DNA from: Peltaster fructicola
Lineage: Eukaryota > Ascomycota > Dothideomycetes
DNA: 64,000 bases
Assembly (NCBI GenBank): GCA_001592805.2
Contig: CP051140.1
Location: 2,171,501-2,235,500, forward strand
Direction: 5' to 3'
Part shown: piece by piece, positions 52,849-63,746 of the stretch
How positions within the stretch are numbered: the stretch's first letter is position 1
Layout: the number at the start of each line of letters is the position of its first letter
The notes under the pieces: generated by a model
The model's database searches: none
The model's input: only the letters and a program-made list of their open reading frames with translations
What the model was told of the DNA's origin: nothing
Program-made: the position numbers and the translations under genes

Positions 52849-55563
52849 CTAGGCTTTCGACGACCACCGTGTGTATGCTGTCGAGAATGCTTCATTGTTT
52901 CCAGCTTCAAATCCAGATATGCTGAAGTCGGTGACGTGATTTGTCCTGCGTGTGTTCAGCTCCATGATTGGAACAGCACTGGTCCTGCCGTGTGCACAGA
53001 TCCATGGGAAAGTAGTGGTGGATAGATTCTTCACCAGCTCTTCGCACTCCTGGACAGTGAGCGGATCATTGAACATGATTGCTGAGCGACATGCTCGAGA
53101 ATTGACAAGATCGAGGATGCCCCTGGGACAATCGCCAATATGCGTGAGCCAAGGAGAGTCGGATGCCTTATTTGTGCCACACTTGCTTATGTTATGAGTC
53201 CTGCTAGCCCAGATCTCGCCTCTCATCAGTTCGACGAGAACCTTCGGGGCTGATCTGCATCGCTCGGCGATGATTCGAGGAAGGATTCGTACTGACACAC
53301 GATGGTGCTGAGCTGGTTGACGTACTTGAGATGCACTCATTTGTGGCAGGACATTAGAGACGTCGTAGACAACGCCCCAGCGAGAGAATGTCTCAGCTTC
53401 CTGTTGAAATAACGCAGCTTCTTGTGCCGTTGTCTCAAAGACGATGGGCTTATCTAGCAGTGGCCACTGATCTGGCACGCAGCTGTTTGTCACATCTGCT
53501 GCCAATGGGTGGTCCAATGGTTCACACAACTCTGCGAGTAGTTGCTCGAGCAGCACACGCTCAGATGCAGCATGCTGATCTATCAGAACAACCTGAGACG
53601 AGCGTTGACCAGCAGGCAGGACACAAAGAACAAACTTGCTGTCTACTTGTGCGATAACCCTTGCATGTCGCAATCCGAATCTTGTAAGCCTTTGGCTAGT
53701 GGGTATGAATCCGTCAGAGCCGTTACAAAGCTTGGTTGGGTGAGAATCTGTCATACCAGACATGGATTTTGAACGAGGGATTGGTTGCAATGGAGCTTCG
53801 AAGGTTGGTGGTCGCCAGGTCTGCAGATGTTGTGGCAGGCCGACTGAGGACCTGGATCGTACCTCACCGGGAAGTGTTTCATGAGTTTCTTGTGTTGCAA
53901 ACATGATCGGAGTGAATTGCGACTCCGTAGCAGATCCCTTCTGAGCACGATCGAAGCGATCAACAGTCATGCCCGTTCGCAAGTTGACCAGTAGATCTTT
54001 CTTCGTTATCGGATCCTGCCAGGGCATGCATACTTCGTCGGCTCCCTCGTCACACAGATCAGATTCGCGTAGTCGGGGCTGTTCAGCAGTCTTGACATCT
54101 TGGCAGCATGCACTGCCTCCGGCATTGTGTGCATGAATCTCGGTATGATTACCGAGCTCTGATACAGTCTCCGTGGCAGATGTCTCTCGAGACCGCGCTG
54201 TGAGAGGTCGAGTAGAGAGAGCTTGGCCTGATCTAATGCTTGTCCATGGTGGTGTATAAGACTGAGCTGGTCGTTGCTTGGCATGATTGTCCTCATGGTT
54301 CTCGATTGACTGTGATGATGCACTTGGCATGAATTGCTTCTCGCTCCTTGTCTTTCGCACCCTTGCAGGTTGGAATCCTTGAAGCTCAAGCCATTGTCTG
54401 ATGACTTGTGTTATCAATCGTAGTAGCTTGTCGAGGGTGCTATCTGGCGTTCGGCGCATTGTAGAATGGTCCTGTTTAGGAGTTATGTTGATCACGAACA
54501 TTGGCCACTTATCAATGCCTTTCTGACCAGGCTCTATCTGCGGAATGTCGCTAAGTCGTGCCGAAGGATGTACATTTTCAGCGCTCGAGCTCATACCAAA
54601 TGAGCTATCGCTGAACAATTTGTTGATCGCCTGGTGAAGTATGGTCTGGCTACCTTCGGATGTGAATGGAATTGGTCCAATGCTGATGAACTGACACTTT
54701 GCAGATGGTGCTGGTGCCGAGCATATCAAACCCTGAAGAGTATACTTTGAACTCGATGCAGAGACTGGAATCCATTTCCCCTTGTGCAGTACTGTAGCAA
54801 CCCCGGCTTGAGAGAGCAATGGAAGCTTATCGTGTAGAGAGAACTTAGGCACTGTGCGGTCCAGCCTACCGAGAGCTCGTGAAGTCAGGGCGTGTGAGAT
54901 GTTGGGATGAGCGGCAGAGAACGTTACAGCTCTCTTCTGCTGATCCTGAAGTCTTACAGAGCACGGCCGGGACCACGCCAGCAAAATTGCAAGGACAGAT
55001 TGCTTGATCTCGTCGAATAGCCTGTCTTGCACCCTGTTGTCATCAGCGGATAGTGCGTACCGCTTCGCTCGGACAGGGAGATTGCCAAAGAGATCGTCGG
55101 CAAGCACTCTTGTTCCGTAGTCTGGAAATGCCACAAGCTCATGTGTTGGAGGTGTTGTTTGATTTCGAGCAAGTATCTGACCATGATGCATCAAGAGGTG
55201 AGCTGATGCTTGACCTTGGACCTTGGAGGTTACACTCAGCAATGATAGGGTGGCTAGAGATGTCAAGAATGTTCCCTCACAAGAATGTGCTTCTCCAGTG
55301 ATGACCAGATCTTGTTTGGCGGTGTGGTGTCGCTGACAAAGTCCGCCTTGAGATTCAAACTCCTGTGGTACTATGCCATGGCCGTTGTCTTCAATCTTGC
55401 AGCTTCGACGAACGAAATTGATAGTAATCTCGATCTTGCTCGAGTTAGCATCAAGACTGTTCTCCAGAAGACCAAGCACAGCAGTCTTGAGACTGTGAAT
55501 CTCTTTGGTAGAAGCTATCTGTGAGGCGACATGCTCAGACAGTGGCTTTATCCTATTTGCCAT
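52849..55563 (-). CDS. MLH3: DNA mismatch repair protein Mlh3
   Basis: A single exon of 904 aa. The N-terminal GHKL ATPase has LLENSLDANS (with the catalytic Glu and Asn), DNGHGIVPQEF, and FGNLPVRAKRY, the MutL-family NLPVR motif. A long disordered linker follows, then the C-terminal endonuclease domain. That domain has the metal-binding DQHAASERVLLE (Asp662) plus ACRSAIMFND and FPWICAHGR, the Cys-x-His zinc-site motif of MLH3/PMS2. Mlh1-Mlh3 nicks DNA in mismatch repair and makes meiotic crossovers. The in-frame GTG upstream at 55578 is not a likely start, so 55563 (MANRIKPLSEHV) is used. The segment after HHTAK (55273-55320) fits the family poorly; see findings. Confidence 0.92.
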   Translation of the reverse strand: MANRIKPLSEHVASQIASTKEIHSLKTAVLGLLENSLDANSSKIEITINFVRRSCKIEDNGHGIVPQEFESQGGLCQRHHTAKQDLVITGEAHSCEGTFLTSLATLSLLSVTSKVQGQASAHLLMHHGQILARNQTTPPTHELVAFPDYGTRVLADDLFGNLPVRAKRYALSADDNRVQDRLFDEIKQSVLAILLAWSRPCSVRLQDQQKRAVTFSAAHPNISHALTSRALGRLDRTVPKFSLHDKLPLLSQAGVATVLHKGKWIPVSASSSKYTLQGLICSAPAPSAKCQFISIGPIPFTSEGSQTILHQAINKLFSDSSFGMSSSAENVHPSARLSDIPQIEPGQKGIDKWPMFVINITPKQDHSTMRRTPDSTLDKLLRLITQVIRQWLELQGFQPARVRKTRSEKQFMPSASSQSIENHEDNHAKQRPAQSYTPPWTSIRSGQALSTRPLTARSRETSATETVSELGNHTEIHAHNAGGSACCQDVKTAEQPRLRESDLCDEGADEVCMPWQDPITKKDLLVNLRTGMTVDRFDRAQKGSATESQFTPIMFATQETHETLPGEVRSRSSVGLPQHLQTWRPPTFEAPLQPIPRSKSMSGMTDSHPTKLCNGSDGFIPTSQRLTRFGLRHARVIAQVDSKFVLCVLPAGQRSSQVVLIDQHAASERVLLEQLLAELCEPLDHPLAADVTNSCVPDQWPLLDKPIVFETTAQEAALFQQEAETFSRWGVVYDVSNVLPQMSASQVRQPAQHHRVSVRILPRIIAERCRSAPKVLVELMRGEIWASRTHNISKCGTNKASDSPWLTHIGDCPRGILDLVNSRACRSAIMFNDPLTVQECEELVKNLSTTTFPWICAHGRTSAVPIMELNTRRTNHVTDFSISGFEAGNNEAFSTAYTRWSSKA

Positions 55564-56285
55564 GGGCTTATCCGACACTGTAGTAGTGATCTAACCGTAG
55601 TCGACACCACGTCTGATAATCGCCAATGATGGGTATGGCATGGTAGAGATATTTTGGAAAGCTGATGTGCTCGCGTGGACTTCCGTCGCGGTGCAATGGA
55701 ACTTTACGACAGAGGCTCGATGGATGGTGTCCAGACGATGATCCTTTGTGATTCGAGGCCGTCTGACGGCCCTGTGGTGTTGCTGGACGAATGTTGCTTC
55801 TTAAGTTATGTGTTGCGTCACAGATGGGAGCACGGGCACTGGTATTACCACCGCGAAGTCTTCGACCTTCGACTGCCTCGTTCGGGTGTTTTACGAACAT
55901 CTGTCGCGAGGCCGTGCTACTTGTATACGCTTCTCTGAGACTCGAAGAGTGACCATCCTTAAGGTCGAAGCTACGCCGTAAAAGAATGACCTTCATCTTC
56001 GACACCAACATAAGATGTAAGAAAAGTGTCGATGTGGCTAAAGAGCTGGACTCAAAGTGCGATCGTCAGTACGGGTATCCTCCTGTCATCACTCATCTTC
56101 TTCAGATATCACATATAGGTCAATCGTTGTGGTATTTCAGGGTATCCTCAATCTTCCACCCATATTTGAGTTGCCGTAGCAGCACCCGATATGCAACAGC
56201 ACCTAACCGGCAATCCGCCAAGGCCAAGAAACTCCTATGCTATGCATCGCTTGATAAAGAAGAGCAAATTCCAAGCAGTCTCATA
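55564..56285. other. Intergenic, 720 bp
   Basis: Upstream region of MLH3 and 3' end of the E2 gene, both on the minus strand. The open frames at 55568-56011 (minus) and 55986-56465 (plus) lack family resemblance. Nothing else is seen. Confidence 0.5.
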
Positions 56286-56939
56286 TCATGCATCGAGCTC
56301 GGCAGGCTCTTGGTGGCGAGCAAGCACCTTGCGGCGGTACTCTGCTTGGTCACGGTCCCAGAGGAGTGCAGCCTCTCCATTCAAGGGAGACGCGCTACAG
56401 CTTGTCAGTTGTGTCTATATGCAAGATTCAATACTCACTTGTTTGGCTCTCCAAGCAGGCTCTGAATGCTGAGCAGTACACTTCCAACGTTCAATACTGC
56501 ACTCCAAGCTCCTTCTGTGTCCACACCGCCAGGCTTCAGGATGTCAAGGCAGATTCGACCAGAGAAATCCACATTTGGGTGATACACTGGAGTCTTGAAG
56601 GTCACCTCTGGTGGAGACAAAGGATAATTGCCTGGGAAGGACATGGAGAGGCGGAAGGTGAGGTTCTCGTATGGTGTGCCAGATGGTCCTGTGATGGTGG
56701 CGTTCCACACAGTCATGTCTGTTGGTGCTGCTGGAAATGCTGAGATGCCAGGTGTAGGAGAGGTCATTAGAGTCATGAGTTCTGACTGAAGACTGCTGCC
56801 AGTTAGTAATTGTGCTGCGACAGCCTGTTCACACCTACCGCTTGATCAATGCTGGGTTAGCAGCGACCGGTCTTCCAACGATAGCACTCTTAGTGCTCTG
56901 GAGGCCAGCAGTAGGGCCGGCTGTGAATCTGCTCGCCAT
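56286..56939 (-). CDS. UBC11: Ubiquitin-conjugating enzyme E2, UBE2C/Ubc11 type
   Basis: Exons 56939-56839, 56795-56439 and 56394-56286 (introns 43 and 44 nt) encode 188 aa. The N-terminal extension of about 35 residues is Ser/Ala-rich, as in UBE2C. The core has LQSELMTLM, GISAFPA, TDMTVWNATITGPSGTPYE, FPGNYPLSPPEVTFKT, the active-site region YHPNVDFSGRICLDIL (Cys116) and LLGEPNN-ASPLNGEAALLWD across intron 2. UBE2C works with the anaphase-promoting complex to start ubiquitin chains on cyclin B and securin. Close E2 paralogues exist, so the subclass call rests on the N-terminal extension and on the PNN-SPLN end. It is followed on the same strand by the Rho exchange factor. Confidence 0.92.
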
Positions 56940-57361
56940 GTTGTATGCTACGGTGTCGATACTTGTAAAATGCTCGTGTTGTGTTGAGAAGCTTAGGTTG
57001 CGATGTTGTGGCAGATATGATTGATACAGCTGTTACAATAATCAGCCACCGTCAGTGCAGTCTGCAGAAGGCAGGCGGCGATTATAGAGTGTTGTAGGTA
57101 GATAGAAAAGGTTCACGTGCATGTAAATTTGTAAGGGTGCGCATAGCAACGGGGTAAACAGAATGACGCGCTAAGCTTCGTGAGCCAATGACTTCGCGTG
57201 TCCATCGTGTCTCCCGAAACAACTCAATGCTGACATCTGCGAGTCGACATCCATTGATACAGTGCTATCATACATCCGTTGATCCTACAGGTCTCGTCTA
57301 TCAAGATGCTGTGCGCCAACTCTGTCACAACCAAGAGTCTTCCGTCTCCAATCAGCGTACT
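56940..57361. other. Intergenic, 420 bp
   Basis: Between the E2 start and the Rho exchange factor stop, both on the minus strand. It contains the E2 promoter; no other feature is recognised. Confidence 0.5.
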
Positions 57362-60300
57362 TTAGCCAAACAGTCGACGCAATCTTCCTTTTCCTTTCAC
57401 CTTCTTCTGCGAGCTCTCAGCAGCGATCGCAACCTGAGGGTTTCCGACCGCTTGCGTATTCGAGAGAGGCACGGTGTCTTCACAGATCGCCGGCTCCCTA
57501 GAGTCATTCGTCCTCCACTCTGTCGTAGCCGGACGAGCACAACTTTCCCCAACTGTGGACGTCAGATCTGTCTTTGGTATAGTGACGGCATCACATCGAT
57601 CACGCACACTTTGTGCTCTTCTCAAGGATGACTCGCTGTTGCCAAGAAACGGTGAAAATGGTCGCTCTATGGTCATTGTCAGAGCTCGCAGGGCATTCTT
57701 CCTCTTGTTCTGTGGGACGTTCTGCAGCTCGAAGTCTGCTGGCAGCAGTTCTGACAGTGGCAGTCTGGCAGGCTTCTTGTTTTCGACAGCTGAGTACTTG
57801 CCTCGAGAGGTATTCTTCGAGCTTTCCGATTCCTTATGCAGTCGAGTCATACTCGTATGGCTACCATTGCGCTTTGTTGAGTGGAAACTGTTGGCAAGGC
57901 TTGCGATACTGAGCTTGCGCATGATCTGATCTGCTGAACCTTTCCATTGATCTGTTCTGCGCACGGTCATTCCTGGATATGGCAAGGCTGGAGACCACAC
58001 ATCGACCAGCAGGGACTCCAGCCGTATACGATCGACTCGTCGTGGTGCCAGTGTCTGCACATGAGATGGCGTTGCGGTGGACTGTGAGCGAGGAAGCTGC
58101 AGCGTGGCATTCGACGTAGTCATAGTCTCCTTGACGGCTTGAGTGTTCTTGATCATGACCTGGTTGAGATCTGTGTTTGGCCCGACAGTCGCCGATCGAT
58201 GTACTGACATTCGACGTACAAAGCTTCCCGGTTTTCCAAAGGCTGCACTGATGCTCTTCATCTCTGCCGTTAGTGGAGAGTGGAATTGCACAACATTGCT
58301 GGCATGTTCGCCGACTGCTTTGCCTTGTGATGCGATGCCTTGACCAAGGTGAGTTCTCCAGATCTTTGCTTCTGCTGCAGAGCAAGCTGTAAGTATGCAT
58401 TCGAAGATTCTCCCGCCATGCTCGAATACAAGCTTCTAACTGTGTGGAGCTGTGTGGCATTGCAGCCCTTTGCCATTGTCGGTCTCTTCGATGACTGTAG
58501 TGGCCAGTGAGATACCAGCCAGGACGCTATACTTCGAGGGATCATCCAGTGCGATACTGGCTAGCACCATGGTTGTAGAGAACATGATGCAGACCATATA
58601 AGTGCCCTTCATGAATTCGCCTTTGCTGCGATATGTGACATGTAAGCATCCGCAGAGTAGCACTTCGCCAAGAAGATGCAAGAAAATAGCCTTGGGCACT
58701 TGCTTCGAGAAGGTCAGGCGTTCGCCAAGCAGCCATGTCGTCTCGAGTGTGCGCATGTGTATAGGATTGTCTTTAGCACTGTTCATCGAGCGACAGGCTT
58801 CTGAAAGTTGGCTACGGACGTCCTCGACGAGCGCGTGAGCTACAGGATCGTCGCAGACCGGCGTCAATCGCGAGAGCTCGGCGAAGAGCAGTTCGTATCG
58901 TGGGAGGCGCTGTATGGGCTATGTGTTGTTAGCTGCGAACTGTCTTCTTGAGAATTGCAAACCTTGATCAGGAGATCTTTGATCGTCAATGCCTTTCGCT
59001 TGTTGGCTTCGCGACTCTTCATCGGGTTGAGTGTTGTTGATAGAGCTTCGATAGCACGATCAAAGTCTGGCCATGATGAGACAAGTCCTTGCGTCTGCAC
59101 GACGTCCTGCTTGATCATCTCGTACTTGGCACCGAAAGCATCGTAGACAGCGAATCGTGGAAGCTGCATTGTCAGCTGGGCTATGTCTCGGTACGATCGA
59201 ACTCACATAGGCACAGAATGCTGCTGCTACCGCACCTACAACGTGTGGTGGACAGTGTAGCACGATCGGCTCGTGGTCGGTCGACTTGCTAATACTTAAC
59301 GAGCGCCGACCACGCCGAATGGGCAAGTCTGGCTGCCGTGGAAGCATATGATCTGGAATACCGTCCACTGAATGCCAACGTGTATGTGGTCGTGTACGGC
59401 CAGGTTTGCTTGCTCTTGCTGTCGCCTGATCGAACTCCGCGAATGGTATAACTCGTTGCAGCTGACCCAATAGATCGTCATGGAGATGATGCATGCTGGA
59501 TATCGTATTCTGTGCTGTTGTTCTAGCGAAGCTGGCGAAGGACTGTTGGTGACCCAGTAGTGTGAAGTATGCCTAGACAGAGCGTAAGCAGGCTGTCGGG
59601 TGCTTCCATCACCACTCACATTGCACAGTGCTTTGATGTCAGCAACATAGCTTTCCTCTGAACGGATGAGCTCCTCGATCTTGTCTCTTCTTTTTCGTGA
59701 CCTTTGGCGAGCAGCTTGATCTAGTATTTGACGCTGGGAGTCGATCGATGGTCTGGCATCCGAGCCAGATACAATGCTACTCTGAATTTGTCTAAAGCGA
59801 CGCCAACTTGTATGACGAGAGAGTGGTGCAATACTGGCGCTTGCAACAGTGACAGTGGCTGACCTCATAGTCGCGATAATGCCAGATGACGATGTCCAGG
59901 AAGGTGACTTCTGATGCGACTTGCGAGCTGGGAAGCACGCTGCCGTTGTTTCTACTGCATCGAAGTCGTCCAAGGGCTGCCTGGACCTGCATGGAGTGGC
60001 TACTTGTGGTGGCTTTTGTTTGCGGCGACGAAGTGTGCTGAGCCATCGACGGAAAGGCATTGGCTGATCGATGCCTGGGACTCCCTCGTCAATTTCTCTA
60101 ATAGTACATTCGTGGTCGCGTAAGCTCTTTTCCGAGTTGTGCTCCTTGGTGTAAAGATTCTTGTCGATCTGCGGTTGTGCTCCCTTACGCATACTGACTG
60201 CTTCGTCTGTCCCATCGCATGAAGTTGATATCGAAGCCATCTGCCGACTGTATGCAGACTTGAAACTCTCTTTCGGCGATGTGTTATCAGACGTGCTGGA

Positions 60301-60498
60301 ACTCTCGTCCTTATCCCTGACAGGTCGATCGGAAAGTGATAGGCGACGCTTTTGAGCTGTGGTCAAACTGTCGGTCAGAAAGGTTGACCAGAGGGAGTCA
60401 TTTGATCGCTGACAGGGACCATGTCGTCGGATCGTAGCAGTTGACGAGAAGCTGCTCGTTGGTGTGTCTACCGGCTGTAAGTACATCACTTTTGCCAT
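57362..60498 (-). CDS. Rho guanine nucleotide exchange factor (DH-PH) interrupted by one in-frame TAG at a conserved Trp position
   Basis: Exons 60498-59620, 59572-59207, 59163-58963 and 58918-57362, with introns of 47, 43 and 44 nt, span 1,000 codons. The N-terminal third is disordered (MAKVMYLQPVDTPTSSF, MPFRRWLSTLRRRKQKPP). The DH domain starts at KIEELIRSEESYVADIKALCN and has the CR3-like IKPIQRLPRYELLFAEL. A PH domain follows: LLGEVLLCGCLHVTYRSKG, FMKGTYMVCIMF, and GLQCHTAPHS. There, TAG (58438-58436) replaces the Trp codon expected in APxSWKLVFEH; KLVFEHGGRIFECIL then continues in the same frame through the rest of the domain and the Ser-rich tail. Such proteins activate Rho GTPases such as Rho1. 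The stop would truncate the PH domain; one base error or recoding would restore it. The start at 60498 is the first in-frame ATG. Confidence 0.8.
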
Positions 60499-61152
60499 GA
60501 TAGCCAGTGATTCAAGATAAGCAATGAGATGCAAAGCTAGAGGAAATGCAAATGGACGAGAGAAGGGAGTGATGCTGAGATTGACATCGTTTGAGCCAAG
60601 GCTCGCTGCCCATGTAGCTCTGGTGTTGTGGAAGTGAAGAGCAGTAGTAAGCACCGCAGCGTAACCACACGTAGCCGACAGACAGCATTACGCTTGCCTG
60701 ACCCACGCCGACTCTTGCTGTACATGATATGGAAAGGTTACCTTACGCTGAAGCCGTCACGAACGCGTGATATGTTGGATGAGATCGGAGAAGGCATCGT
60801 CCACGGCACACGTCGCAACTGCATCTGAAGTCGCATCACGTCACCTAGCCTTCGAGATGAGCCTGACGCCTCGATGTCGTTCAAAGCTCTGATAAATCGC
60901 TAAGAACACTCGTCGGATGTACTGGGAAAAAAAGAAGCAGCCGGCACTTCCATGACAGATACCAGTTCATCCCTCTGCCGCCTCCACCTACCACTAGGAA
61001 GCACTAAAGATACTTTTAAATTGGCCACTTGATCGACACATTGGCTCTTTGCGTCATGGCATGTAATGGCGCGAGTCTGTCTTCGAACCTTGGGTCCTTT
61101 TTTCTCGTTGTCGCAACTTGTTTTGTAACAGTACTCAAGCACAATCATCAAG
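60499..61152. other. Divergent intergenic region, 650 bp
   Basis: Upstream DNA of the Rho exchange factor (minus) and the MAPEG protein (plus). No clear TATA element, repeat or gene. Confidence 0.5.
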
Positions 61153-61763
61153 ATGGCAGCTGCACTATTCGACCTCACGCGCAACTATGTGAGCATTGGC
61201 GATGCATCGGACGACATTGGCTAACCTTCGCAGTCGCTGTACAGCATCCCAGTTGCCTGGGTTTTGTCAATCGCACCACACTTCTATGCTGCGAGTCTCG
61301 GCAAGTTCGACAACAAGAACCCAAGGACTTACACCAAGGAGTCCTCTGGTGACCAGAGCATCGACAAGGGTATGGCAAGAGCATGCGATATCCGAGAGCG
61401 GTGACTAATGCTTTGTGCTCACAGCTACGAAAGCAACGATCATCCGTGCTGAAGGAGCTCAGCAGAACGGCTTCGAGAACATTGGTCTCTTCGCTGCTGC
61501 AGTTGTCATCGGCAATGTTGCAAAGCTCGAGAACTCTACCTTGAACACGCTCAGCGCTGGCTACCTGGCCAGCCGAGTGGCGTACAACCTGCTGTACATC
61601 AATGGCACCACTGATGCCCTGGGTAAGTGTTAGCACTGCCATATTTGTTGCCCATACTGAGACGTATCCAGCCAACCTGAGGTCTGTGGTATTCTTGACA
61701 GGTATCGGATGTATCTGGACCTTCTTCATCAAGAGTGGTAACATCCTGGTGAACAAGCTCTAG
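61153..61763 (+). CDS. MAPEG-family membrane protein
   Basis: Four exons (61153-61188, 61234-61369, 61425-61622, 61672-61763) with introns of 45, 55 and 49 nt encode 153 aa. The spliced sequence starts MAAALFDLTRNYSLYSIPVA and contains four hydrophobic stretches (IPVAWVLSIAPHFYAA, IGLFAAAVVIGNVA, YLASRVAYNLLYI, VVFLTGIGCIWTFF) with the family signature RAEGAQQNGFENI between helices 1 and 2. MAPEG proteins are ER-membrane trimers, and several use glutathione, as microsomal GSTs do. The fungal subgroup is uncharacterised, so glutathione transferase activity is possible but unproven. All splice joins preserve the frame. Confidence 0.9.
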
Positions 61764-62389
61764 GCCAATGCCTCACGCGCAAGAGTGATTGTATGCCATA
61801 TCATATAGAATGTAAACGATACTGCATCGAATCTTGTGCATTTTCGAGCTTCGAATCTTGACCGCTGCCTCACGTCGACTTGCATGCTAGCACCGCTACT
61901 CCCCGGCATGACGTTTGATAATGTCTCTGATGCGATATCACCTCCCGTAGTTCTTGAGCGGCCAATGCCGGACAGGAGCCAGTCCAGTCGAATCTCACTG
62001 CACGCAGCCACAGGAGAGCGGTTTGCGGCTGCTACTCGACGAGCATCGAAGATCTTTCCAACGACATGCCAGGAGGAGTGATGTGCAAAGGAGATGGTTG
62101 ACGATAAGAGAAGGATTACTCAAACAGAGCGGTGCTTCAAGAGCTGCTCTTGTGTTTGCCGCCGAGGACACTGCTGCCTATGACTCGACAAGCTGTAGCT
62201 GTGTGAGCACAGCACATCTACTCCTGCTCGACATCGAGGACGGGCAAGGTGAGCAATCTCCGTCCTCGACATGTTGATACCCGATGATTTACATGTACAT
62301 GTACTGACGAGCAGCCTCGTACGCTCTGTGACGTCACGCGTCAGGACTGACAATTCGCGAACAGCATTTCCATCACAAACAACTCTTCA
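61764..62389. other. Intergenic, 630 bp
   Basis: Between MAPEG and the DNA glycosylase gene, both plus strand. It includes ACATGTACATGTAC near 62292, a short alternating palindrome-like stretch. No additional gene is seen. Confidence 0.5.
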
Positions 62390-63304
62390 ATGCCAGCAGC
62401 AACAAGGTCGTCAGCACGCCGCAAGCTCGCTGTCGATATTGCTGATGCGGCCGATACCCATGCCGGCGTTTCTGTGCCATGCTCTGCCACCGCATCAGTC
62501 ACACGGCTGAAGACTAGCATAAAACAGTTTGAGTATGACTCAACAGAATCGCCTCAGCCAACACGCAAGCGTGCAGGACAAGCTGTGAATGCTGCAGAGA
62601 CTGTAGCTCCGGGTACAACCAAACGACGGAAAGTCTCGAGCCGGTATGCTCCTCCATCGAAGTATGCTCATCTCGCGGAGCTTGTCGACATCCTCGAGCC
62701 GAATCTGATCTGCGTCTTCGTGGGCACCAACCCAGGCGTACGTACTGCTACCGCCGGCCATGCGTACGCCCATCCGTCGAACCTCTTCTGGAAACTCCTA
62801 CATTCTTCAGGCTGTACAGATGTCAGATTAAAGCCGGAGCAAGATCGGGATCTACCACGACTCTACAGCATGGGCAATACCAACATTGTAGCCCGACCAT
62901 CGAAGGACGCTGCCGAGTTATCGAAGACGGAGATGGCTGCAGGCACCCCTATCCTGGAGGAGAAATTTAGTCAGCATCGGCCCGAAGCTGTATGCATTGT
63001 TGGCAAGGGCATCTGGGAAGCCATCTGGAGGTGGCGTCACAAAAGAGAAATCCGGAAGGACGAATTCAAATATGGCTGGCAAGACGACAGCGAAAGGATG
63101 GGTACAACGTCTGACTGGCCTGGCAGTCGGGTCTTTGTCACTACCAGCACCAGCGGACTGAGTGCTAGCTTGAGACCAGCGGAGAAAGAAGCGATATGGA
63201 AGCCTTTCGGAGACTGGGTCATGCAGCGCAGAGCTGAGAGGATTGGTGATGATCAAGCAGATGCGAATGGAGCCAGCCAAGCGATGCAGACACGGGATTT
63301 CTGA
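62390..63304 (+). CDS. G/T(U)-mismatch-specific DNA glycosylase (Mug/TDG family)
   Basis: A single exon of 304 aa. The glycosylase core has LICVFVGTNPGV, where Asn114 of GTNPG corresponds to the catalytic Asn of Mug/TDG. Further elements are HPSNLFWKLLHSSG, LYSMGNTNIVARPS, EAVCIVGKGIWEAIW, and the second loop VTTSTSGLSASL that intercalates into DNA. The N-terminal 90 residues are basic and disordered with a TKRRK patch, probably nuclear and DNA-binding. It would remove thymine or uracil mispaired with guanine in base-excision repair. The start at 62390 follows a C/A-rich leader (CATCACAAACAACTCTTCA). It is one of three DNA repair genes in the window. Confidence 0.93.
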   Translation: MPAATRSSARRKLAVDIADAADTHAGVSVPCSATASVTRLKTSIKQFEYDSTESPQPTRKRAGQAVNAAETVAPGTTKRRKVSSRYAPPSKYAHLAELVDILEPNLICVFVGTNPGVRTATAGHAYAHPSNLFWKLLHSSGCTDVRLKPEQDRDLPRLYSMGNTNIVARPSKDAAELSKTEMAAGTPILEEKFSQHRPEAVCIVGKGIWEAIWRWRHKREIRKDEFKYGWQDDSERMGTTSDWPGSRVFVTTSTSGLSASLRPAEKEAIWKPFGDWVMQRRAERIGDDQADANGASQAMQTRDF

Positions 63305-63746
63305 GGCGACTTGACGTCGGCCATCGGAAAGGATACCACGACTCACTGGTGAGTCACAACTTTCGTCTGCTCGATGCACTGCCAGCCATCTATCCACGTG
63401 CAGTTCGCAAAGTCAAGTCTTACAGCAATCTACAGCAATACACTTCGAGCGATCAGAAGGACTCTTGACAGATTCGTGGCATGAGAACCAACGGTTGCTA
63501 TCATAACAACATCCCTGTTGGAAAGACATGAAAGCCTCTCAATTTGTCTGTAGGTCAAGCGAGATCTGACTACTGCAGCGATAATCGGATCTCCTAATCA
63601 GGCCCTTAGAAACGCACATCATGACTCCACGGTAGGCTAGGGCAACAATTCCGTCATCCAGGGTGGAGCACATTGATCCGGTCAATCGTATAACTGAACA
63701 ATCTGGACAATCATTATAGCATATCCTTATACACCCAACCGACACC
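63305..63746. other. Intergenic, 440 bp
   Basis: 3' UTR of the glycosylase gene and promoter of the GST gene, both plus strand. ATTATAGCATATCC near 63714-63727 may serve as a weak TATA region. Nothing else recognised. Confidence 0.45.

Noticed and set aside
58436-58520. 60-nt in-frame intron (GTCATC...TTAG) that would remove the stop from the Rho exchange factor
   Set aside because: Donor is poor, no branch point is seen, and it would delete conserved PH residues including GLQCHTA; kept only as an alternative.
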